Positions 1 through 4,578 of a stretch of DNA of 5,829 nt are shown one piece after another. Each line of letters opens with the position of its first letter. Positions within the stretch are counted from its first letter, which is position 1. Position numbers and translations under genes: made by a program. The stretch lies in assembly GCA_047630355.1 (NCBI GenBank), contig JBLHXN010000184.1:1-5829 (forward strand), given 5' to 3'. Under the pieces are notes generated by a model, which saw only the letters and a program-made list of their open reading frames with translations, ran no database searches and was not told the DNA's origin. The stretch is from JANQUM01 sp047630355. Lineage in GTDB: Bacteria; Bacteroidota; Bacteroidia; Cytophagales; Spirosomataceae.

Positions 1-329
1 TTCTTTCCAAAGCCCTCTAATGCTACAAATAAATCACCATCATTTGCCTGATTTGAACAAAAGACGTAAGAGTTCGTGCCTTGTTTAAAATCTATTCGAC
101 CAAACAGGAATTCTGTATGCTTCCTTCCAAAGTACAGAATGTTATCCACTTTCTCCTCAGCAACATAACGTTGTAATCGCTGATTAAAGAGAGCATTTAT
201 CAACTTAAAGAAAGATACAAAGTTACTTTTGCCTACGCCGTTGCTTCCAATTAGGATATTAATTGGTCGGAGTTCGAGAGAAAGTTTTTTAATGGATTTA
301 AACCCTTCTATTTCAATGTGACTTATCAT
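1..329 (-). CDS. AAA family ATPase (RecF/SMC-like predicted ATPase), N-terminal part, runs off the left edge
   Basis: Reading the minus strand from the ATG at 329 gives 109 uninterrupted codons to the window edge. The protein opens MISHIEIEGFKSIKKLSLEL, the usual first beta strand and 'FKSI' signature of RecF/SMC-like ABC ATPases, followed by INILIG and a Walker A motif GSNGVGKSN (GxxGxGKS at residues 28-35, about 225-248). Family knowledge: these single-chain predicted ATPases (AAA_21/AAA_15 type, COG4637-like) carry Walker B, signature and H-loop motifs near the C-terminus, which lie outside the window, so activity cannot be judged. Many are orphan genes or parts of defence or toxin-like modules; the left neighbour would be needed to tell. 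The start is firm because the family normally begins within a few residues of this motif. No Shine-Dalgarno is visible. The gene is divergent from the M14 peptidase. Cytoplasmic. Role in this organism unknown. Confidence 0.88.
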   Translation of the reverse strand, partial: MISHIEIEGFKSIKKLSLELRPINILIGSNGVGKSNFVSFFKLINALFNQRLQRYVAEEKVDNILYFGRKHTEFLFGRIDFKQGTNSYVFCSNQANDGDLFVALEGFGK

Positions 330-334
330 ACATT

Positions 335-342
335 CAAAGTTA
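335..342 (-). promoter_or_regulatory. Possible -7 promoter element for the ATPase gene
   Basis: The minus strand reads TAACTTTG, a full match to the Bacteroidota -7 consensus TAnnTTTG, ending five bases before the ATPase ATG. No TTTG-like -33 element sits 19-21 bases upstream. If used, transcription would begin at or next to the start codon, giving a nearly leaderless mRNA. A chance match in AT-rich DNA is quite possible. Confidence 0.22.
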
Positions 343-363
343 ATCGTTTTTATGGTTTTCTCA

Positions 364-476
364 TTCGTTCGTTTACGAAATCGCTTTAGTAGCTTTTATT
401 CCCCAATCGCCCACAAATTCTACCGCTACGTCTATTCGTTTCGTTAAAACTTTTATTTGACGAATTAGGTTACGAA
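364..476. repeat. Cluster of TTCGT/ACGAA pentamers in the divergent intergenic region
   Basis: Seven copies of TTCGT or its complement ACGAA occur at 364-368, 368-372, 375-379, 435-439, 440-444, 460-464 and 472-476. Copies at 368-379 form a small inverted repeat, TTCGT-TT-ACGAA. Two blocks share the same order: two TTCGT followed by ACGAA. The cluster lies between two divergent genes, where an operator would be expected, but ACGAA is also common in the coding DNA here, so part of the excess may be base-composition bias. No other element, and no convincing -33/-7 pair for the M14 gene, is visible between 330 and 504. Confidence 0.3.
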
Positions 477-504
477 GTTTACACAAACATTCAACTCTAA
501 TTCC

Positions 505-3042
505 ATGCGTAAAGTCACTTCGCTTTTGCTGACGCTTTTTGTGTCAGCTTCACTGCTTGCTCAAGTAAAAGACAGCTACTATTTACCCCAAAACGTAACG
601 TACAATCCTGACATTCCAACCCCGCAAGAGTTTTTGGGTTATCAGTTGGGAGAGCAACACATTACTCCGTACGAAAATTACGCCTACATGCGGGAGCTTG
701 CCCGTTTATCGGATCGGATTACCGTTGAAACCTACGGCAGAACCTACGAAAACCGGGAATTACTTTTACTTACCGTTACTTCTCCGGCAAATCAATCCCG
801 TATAAATGAAATAAAGACAGAACATAAGAATCTTGTAAATCCCGAAACTTCCCGGAGCGTGAATACTGCCAATATGCCCATCGTGGTTTGGATGGGATAT
901 TCCGTGCACGGAAACGAAGCCAGCGGAACCAATTCGTCGTTATTATCCGCGTATCACCTTGCCGCCGCTCAGGGAGCAGAAATGGACGAACTGTTAAAAA
1001 ACACGGTCATTCTGATCGATCCATGTATTAATCCTGATGGTGGAAATCGGTTTGCAACTTGGGTAAATCAAAACCGCAGCGAAACGTTGGTTTCTGACAA
1101 TAACAGCCGGGAATTTAGCGAAACGTGGCCGGGCGGACGTACAAATCATTATTGGTTTGACTTGAACCGTGATTGGCTGTACCAGCAATTGCCCGAAAGC
1201 CGTGGACGTTTGGTAAAATTCTACGAATGGCGACCAAATATCCTGACTGATCACCACGAAATGGGCAGCGGTTCAACATTCTTTTTTCAACCGGGAATTC
1301 CGGCACGTACCAATCCAAACACACCAAAATCTAATATTGTATTGACCGCTAAAATTGGCGAATACCACGCCAAAGGGTTGGACAAAATTGGATCGTTTTA
1401 TTACACGCAAGAAAACTACGATGACTTTTATTACGGAAAAGGTTCTACCCTACCGGATGTAAACGGCTCCATCGGAATTCTGTTTGAGCAAGCTTCTTCA
1501 AGAGGTCATTTGCAGGAAACTAACAATGGTGTAATGAGCTTCGCATTCACAATCCGTAATCAATTCACCGCGACGCTTTCAACGCTGAAAGCCGCCAAGG
1601 AAATGCGGGTTGAGCTACTTGAACACATGAAAACCTTTTATCAGGAAAAGGTTAATTACGCGGCAAAAGCCTACGTATTTGGTGGCGGGAATGACGCCGT
1701 TAGTACGTGGGAAATGGTGAACATGATGAAACGAAACGACATCAAGATAAACCGTTTGCAACGCAACGAAAATATTGACGGCAAAGGATTTGCAAAGGAA
1801 AACTCTTTTGTGGTTTCAACAAATCAGCCGCAGCATCGATTAATAAATTCATTGTTTGAAAAACGCACAACTTTTGAAGACAGTGCTTTTTACGATGTCT
1901 CGGCGTGGACAATCCCACTTTGCATGAACGTGCCTTACGCCGAATCAAAATCTTCGGTCAGTTTGGGAGCAGAGATAACCGAAAACCCTTTCCCGCAAGG
2001 AAAAGTATTTGGTGAAAGTACCTACGCGTACGTTTTTGAATGGCACAGCTATTTTGCTCCGAAAGCAGCTTACGAGTTGATGAAAAACGACTATCGTCTG
2101 AAAGTTGCCCGCAGTCCTTTTAAAGCAGTGATTGACGGTGGAGAAAAAGAATTTGGTTACGGAACAATTCAAGTTATTGCCAAAGGCGGTGCCGATGAAT
2201 CGGCAATGTTGAGAGCATTGGCAGAACAAAACGGTATTGATATTTACGCTGTAAATACGGGGTTGACCTCGATGGGAATTGACCTCGGAAGCGAGCAATT
2301 TATGTCTCTTGATATGCCCAAACCGCTTTTATTGGTAGGCAGCGGTGTTGATAATACCGATGCCGGAGAAGTTTGGCACCTGCTTGATACACGAGTGAGC
2401 ATTCCGTTAACGATGGTTGACGTTGACCGAATTAATCGGGTAAACTTGAGCGACTACACGCATTTGATTATGGTTTCGGGAAGTTACGGCGACCTTTCAA
2501 AGGACAAAGTTAGTGACTTTATGAATGGTGGCGGAGTGGTAATTGGAATGTCGGAAGCTACGCAGTGGCTCGCCCGAAACGGATTATCTTCTGTGAAGTT
2601 TAAGGAAAAGGCGAAATCTATGGATGACGGCACAAAACAACCTTATGCTTTGCGTGATGAGTACAGCGGAGCGATGTCAACAGCGGGAACGATTTTCGAG
2701 ACAAAAATTGACCCGACACATCCGCTTTGCTACGGCTACGAGCAAACTACGCTACCTGTTTTCAAAGTAAATAATATTTCGTTTGAAGACACCGGAAACC
2801 CGTACGATACGCCCGTCACGTTTACATCAAATCCGCTGATGGCGGGATACGTTCACCCAAAAAACGAGAACAATATTAAGAATAGTCCGGCAATAATCGC
2901 TCAGCGTTCGGGGCGTGGTCGGATAATTTCGATGTCTGACAATCCAAATTTCCGAGCTTTTTGGTACGGCACGAATAAGTTATTCCTGAACGCTATTTTC
3001 TTCGGAAAAGTAGTAGAAAGTGGTCGCTACGGCGAAGAGTAA
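505..3042 (+). CDS. Secreted M14 family zinc carboxypeptidase-like metallopeptidase
   Basis: An 845-residue protein starting with a type I signal peptide (K3 then a hydrophobic stretch to about residue 18, likely cleavage after LLA19), so periplasmic or extracellular. The M14 catalytic domain spans roughly residues 50-350. H135-G-N-E138 is the HxxE zinc motif; NPDG follows at 176-179; F218-D-L-N-R-D-W has the Asn-Arg pair that binds the substrate carboxylate; D249-H-H251-E-M-G supplies the third zinc ligand, most likely H251; E328 in GILFE is the expected catalytic glutamate. All key residues are present, so it should be an active carboxypeptidase or related amidase; substrate unknown. The C-terminal half (about 605-840) looks like a class I glutamine amidotransferase-like domain without an evident nucleophilic Cys. 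The length is normal for the Bacteroidota members with this architecture. The start is fixed by the signal peptide; no Shine-Dalgarno is visible. Single-gene unit ending at a strong terminator. Confidence 0.93.
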   Translation: MRKVTSLLLTLFVSASLLAQVKDSYYLPQNVTYNPDIPTPQEFLGYQLGEQHITPYENYAYMRELARLSDRITVETYGRTYENRELLLLTVTSPANQSRINEIKTEHKNLVNPETSRSVNTANMPIVVWMGYSVHGNEASGTNSSLLSAYHLAAAQGAEMDELLKNTVILIDPCINPDGGNRFATWVNQNRSETLVSDNNSREFSETWPGGRTNHYWFDLNRDWLYQQLPESRGRLVKFYEWRPNILTDHHEMGSGSTFFFQPGIPARTNPNTPKSNIVLTAKIGEYHAKGLDKIGSFYYTQENYDDFYYGKGSTLPDVNGSIGILFEQASSRGHLQETNNGVMSFAFTIRNQFTATLSTLKAAKEMRVELLEHMKTFYQEKVNYAAKAYVFGGGNDAVSTWEMVNMMKRNDIKINRLQRNENIDGKGFAKENSFVVSTNQPQHRLINSLFEKRTTFEDSAFYDVSAWTIPLCMNVPYAESKSSVSLGAEITENPFPQGKVFGESTYAYVFEWHSYFAPKAAYELMKNDYRLKVARSPFKAVIDGGEKEFGYGTIQVIAKGGADESAMLRALAEQNGIDIYAVNTGLTSMGIDLGSEQFMSLDMPKPLLLVGSGVDNTDAGEVWHLLDTRVSIPLTMVDVDRINRVNLSDYTHLIMVSGSYGDLSKDKVSDFMNGGGVVIGMSEATQWLARNGLSSVKFKEKAKSMDDGTKQPYALRDEYSGAMSTAGTIFETKIDPTHPLCYGYEQTTLPVFKVNNISFEDTGNPYDTPVTFTSNPLMAGYVHPKNENNIKNSPAIIAQRSGRGRIISMSDNPNFRAFWYGTNKLFLNAIFFGKVVESGRYGEE

Positions 3043-3058
3043 GCACTAAGAACAATGC

Positions 3059-3110
3059 AAACGCTGGTTCAGGTTCGTCGCAATTGACAAATCTGAACCA
3101 GCGTTTTTTT
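3059..3110 (+). terminator. Rho-independent terminator of the M14 peptidase gene
   Basis: A perfect 14-bp stem pairs 3059-3072 with 3093-3106 (core ACGCTGGTTCAG / CTGAACCAGCGT), with a 20-base loop and an uninterrupted T run at 3104-3110. It begins 16 bases after the peptidase stop codon. The T run is on the plus strand, so it acts chiefly on the peptidase transcript. The convergent minus-strand gene stops 5 bases beyond it, and the minus-strand exit is only TTTGCATTGTTCTT, so it may also stop that transcript, though less well. Confidence 0.9.
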
Positions 3111-3114
3111 ATGA

Positions 3115-3387
3115 CTATAAACTGATAGAATAGACGCTTCTTAGCGGAAGAGCGGATGCCCCTTTCAGCATGATAAAATCTTTATCAACATCCCAAATTG
3201 TGGTATTTACCTCGCAAGGCCCATCAGTAGTATGAAAGTTGATTTTGACCTTTAACTTCTCAATATTTCCGAGCGTCCGTGCTTTTTCCGCTGTGGCGAA
3301 ACGCAGCACCCGTTCCGAACTCTCTGTCAGCACATCAGTAGTTGGAAAATTCAGCATACCAATTTGTTCTTTGTCGATTAATTTCAT
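3115..3387 (-). CDS. Small conserved-looking hypothetical protein (90 residues)
   Basis: A 90-residue protein starting MKLIDKEQIGMLNF and ending PLRSVYSISL. It has no signal peptide, membrane segment or known motif, so it is probably cytoplasmic. From memory it resembles short uncharacterised Bacteroidota proteins that share the opening (hydrophobic start, then LTESSERVLR), an 'LGNIEK' stretch, a 'TTIWDV' strand and a final 'PLRSV' strand. The second half alternates hydrophobic and polar residues (KVKINFHT, VNTTIWDV, DFIMLKG), suggesting a small beta-rich fold. Function is unknown. The start codon is the first ATG of the frame, and the protein-like composition begins right there. It stops 5 bases from the plus-strand terminator and is convergent with the peptidase. 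It is separated from the upstream lipoprotein gene by 113 bases, so probably has its own promoter; octamers TAATATTG (3425-3432) and TATATTTA (3443-3450) each match TAnnTTTG with one mismatch. Confidence 0.8.
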   Translation of the reverse strand: MKLIDKEQIGMLNFPTTDVLTESSERVLRFATAEKARTLGNIEKLKVKINFHTTDGPCEVNTTIWDVDKDFIMLKGASALPLRSVYSISL

Positions 3388-3430
3388 ATTGAGTTGAATA
3401 AGTGAATAGATTTATTTCACAGCTCAATAT
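3386..3430 (-). repeat. Inverted repeat overlapping the start of the 90-residue gene
   Basis: ATATTGAG at 3386-3393 and CTCAATAT at 3423-3430 are perfect 8-base complements, and a nested pair GTGAA (3402-3406)/TTCAC (3416-3420) lies between them. In the minus-strand transcript the 3' arm includes the first two bases of the AUG at 3387-3385. It could be a leader hairpin that hides the start codon, or a DNA operator, or chance in AT-rich sequence. The remaining bases up to 3500 are AT-rich with a T run on the minus strand (3469-3475) but no stable stem that would make a clear terminator for the lipoprotein gene. Confidence 0.35.
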
Positions 3431-3500
3431 TAGCTAAAATGCTAAATATAAGGGTTTAGAATTTAATTAAAAAAAGATTAGAACGAAGTTAGAAAGGTTT

Positions 3501-3863
3501 TCAATTTACTTTCACTGCAATAATTACGGAGTCTAATACTGGCTCATTCAGGGTATCTTCATCATAAGTTCGCAGATACAACCTCAACGTATCCGTTCCG
3601 GATTTAAGTCCTTCAAGAGTCCACTTTTCCCTTCCTCGAAGTCGTGTTTCTGAAGAAAAAATGGTGTTAAAATATACCCTTGAAGTAAGCTTTACGTACG
3701 TTGATTTTTCCTGATTTACCCATTCCCAGAAATAGGGTTCACTTTTAAAAGATGCTACCTGAAAATGAATTTCTTCTCCGGTTTTTATTTCGTAAAATGA
3801 CTTTGGCGAATCTTGTTGACAAGCAAGGCAGAATAAAAGCAACAGCATCGGAAATGACTTCAT
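3501..3863 (-). CDS. Small lipoprotein with chagasin-like (I42) outline
   Basis: A 120-residue protein with a lipoprotein signal: MKSFPMLLLLFCLAC, lipidated Cys at position 15 (Ala at -1, Leu at -2; Cys at -3 is atypical but Bacteroidota lipoboxes are relaxed). It should be anchored to a membrane and face the periplasm or outside. The mature part is predicted all-beta: GEEIHFQV (29-36), a Trp-rich strand YFWEWV (44-49), RLRGREKWTLEGL (74-86), SGTDTLRLYLRTYDE (88-102) and a final DSVIIAVKVN. Order, spacing and strand pattern resemble chagasin-type cysteine-peptidase inhibitors (G-E start, loop, aromatic-W, GxGG loop, 'G..L.L.Y.RPW', final VxVxV strand). However, the inhibitory loops are not conserved: no NPTTG, LRGR in place of GxGG, and RTY in place of RPW. 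So the fold is a moderate guess and inhibitory activity a weak one. The start is set by the signal peptide; GAG lies about 7 bases upstream. Confidence 0.8.
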   Translation of the reverse strand: MKSFPMLLLLFCLACQQDSPKSFYEIKTGEEIHFQVASFKSEPYFWEWVNQEKSTYVKLTSRVYFNTIFSSETRLRGREKWTLEGLKSGTDTLRLYLRTYDEDTLNEPVLDSVIIAVKVN

Positions 3864-3884
3864 TTTCTCGTTTTATTAGAACCG

Positions 3885-3915
3885 CAAATCTATTGATAAA
3901 TCCTGACTTACCAAG
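3885..3915 (-). promoter_or_regulatory. Candidate Bacteroidota-type promoter of the lipoprotein gene
   Basis: On the minus strand CTTG (3912-3915), close to the -33 consensus TTTG, is followed after 19 bases by TAGATTTG (3885-3892), a full match to the -7 consensus TAnnTTTG. Predicted transcription start is near 3880, giving a leader of about 15-20 bases before the ATG at 3863. The -33 part lies inside the left arm of the neighbouring palindromic element, so that element may have supplied or altered the promoter. Confidence 0.45.
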
Positions 3916-3963
3916 TTGCTTGACGCACGACCCTCACGGTCGTCAAGGTTTGATCAGGAAGTC
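3901..3963. repeat. Long imperfect palindrome, REP/MITE-like
   Basis: The core is ACGACC (3927-3932), loop CTCAC, GGTCGT (3938-3943). CTTG (3919-3922) pairs with CAAG (3944-3947) after a 4-base bulge, CAA (3912-3914) with TTG (3950-3952), and the ends TCCTGA (3901-3906) with TCAGGA (3954-3959). An alternative pairing is CTTGACG (3919-3925) with CGTCAAG (3941-3947). The G+C-rich core differs from the AT-rich flanks. Size and build fit a repetitive extragenic palindrome or the tip of a small non-autonomous element, but no second copy lies in this window and there are no evident target-site duplications. It sits just upstream of the lipoprotein promoter. It has no T run, so it is not a clear terminator. 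Confidence 0.5.
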
Positions 3964-3985
3964 AATTTGGAAAAAATCAATCTTT

Positions 3986-4018
3986 GGGCAAGTATATTTC
4001 AAAGGCAGCCACTTGCCC
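3986..4018. repeat. 8-bp inverted repeat downstream of the GAF remnant
   Basis: GGGCAAGT (3986-3993) and ACTTGCCC (4011-4018) are perfect complements around a 17-base spacer. On the minus strand the stem lies just after the GAF remnant's stop codon and is followed, about nine bases later, by a run of six T (3971-3976 on the plus strand is A). It could therefore be a poor terminator for the GAF gene or the second half of the palindromic element next to it. Neither is certain. Confidence 0.4.
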
Positions 4019-4025
4019 CGGTGCA

Positions 4026-4429
4026 CTATTTGCACACACAAAGTGTATCAATGAGAAGCCCTTCGCGGCTTTTCAGAGCAACTCCAGCGTAGAAATTTAC
4101 GTCCAGCAGATTAACTACAAGCGGGTTATTTCGGAAACGATTATCTTCTCTTACATCCGGAATTATAAGCAGTTCATCTGGCTGGGGCAGCACGAATGTA
4201 CAAAACGAATCTTCGCGGGTATTCTCGGAAAACTCTGTACCTATTGCTACTTTGAACCATTGGCGGTCATCATCAATAAACATAATTAATGAAACGGGGG
4301 TACCGCAAATGAAAGGCCCTAATTCTGCAATGTCATCGTATTCTTTCTCTTTTGCGTATCCATGATCTGATACGAAATGAGCGAAGCTTGACGCTCGATC
4401 TCAAAAGGTGGGATAGGCGGTTTGTGCCT
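4026..4429 (-). pseudogene. Decayed GAF-domain sensor gene (N-terminus and GAF domain only)
   Basis: Two minus-strand frames together give a typical GAF-domain N-terminus. Frame one (about 4429-4355) reads HKPPIPPFEIERQASLISYQ then IMDT. Frame two (4355-4029) reads AKEKEYDDIAELGPFICGTP, then VSLI, DDDRQWFKVAIGTEF, REDSFC, LIIPDVREDNRF, NNPLV, FYAGVALKSREG and TLCV before TAG. Family members run SYQILDT-xxx-KEYDDIAEL without a break, so one base is missing near 4354-4357. Where a start is expected the codon is AGG (4429-4427), and no in-frame ATG lies between there and the upstream in-frame stop. After TLCV the usual ID plus output domain (histidine kinase, PAS or cyclase) is absent. The ATG at 4283 is internal to the domain, so the 85-codon open frame starting there is not a gene in its own right. 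In life this would be a cytoplasmic small-ligand sensor domain; here it is almost surely non-functional. Confidence 0.85.
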
Positions 4430-4436
4430 GCACAAA
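4421..4436. repeat. 16-base palindrome at the lost start of the GAF gene
   Basis: TTTGTGCCTGCACAAA has 7-base perfect arms (4421-4427 and 4430-4436) around CT. It overlaps TATATTTG (minus strand, 4433-4440), a full TAnnTTTG match. It may be an operator or a chance palindrome. A single change at 4428 (C to A) would give both an unbroken palindrome and an ATG in the GAF frame. Confidence 0.35.
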
Positions 4437-4578
4437 TATAAGTAGCTTCTATGACGTTTTCCTCACTTGGATTTTGATTAACAAAAACCGCCAACAGAGC
4501 CGTTGAAGGTTTAAAGCTTCCCTAAACTGTTTATTAAAGCTGCTTTTTGGCAAAGCGTTTATGATACCAAACTCTTGA
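4437..4578. other. Intergenic DNA between the GAF remnant and the beta-barrel gene
   Basis: No gene is visible on either strand. On the minus strand, just after the beta-barrel stop codon, GCTTT (4542-4546) and AAAGC (4552-4556) make a 5-bp stem followed by a mixed A/T tract; this is too weak to call a terminator. AAAGCT recurs at 4512-4517 and 4535-4540 with no clear meaning. Confidence 0.5.

Noticed and set aside
994..2298. Minus-strand open frames inside the M14 gene (68-117 codons)
   Set aside because: They are antisense to strongly conserved catalytic motifs and have no coding character of their own.
505..3863. M14 peptidase and chagasin-like lipoprotein as a protease-inhibitor pair
   Set aside because: Chagasin-type proteins act on cysteine peptidases, whereas M14 is a zinc enzyme. 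The genes are on opposite strands with a terminator and another gene between them.
4047..4068. AAGCC/GGCTT hairpin as a terminator
   Set aside because: It lies inside the GAF-coding stretch KSREGL, has only a 5-bp stem and no T run worth the name on either strand.
4026..4283. An 85-codon stand-alone gene starting at the ATG at 4283
   Set aside because: GAF homology continues upstream of this ATG in the same frame (DIAELGPFICGTPVSLI), so the ATG is an internal Met of a broken larger gene.
3752..4289. Two overlapping plus-strand open frames of about 100 codons (3752-4054 and 3984-4289)
   Set aside because: They run antisense to the lipoprotein gene and the GAF remnant, have no family-like motifs, and cross the palindromes. 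The minus-strand readings carry clear protein signatures.
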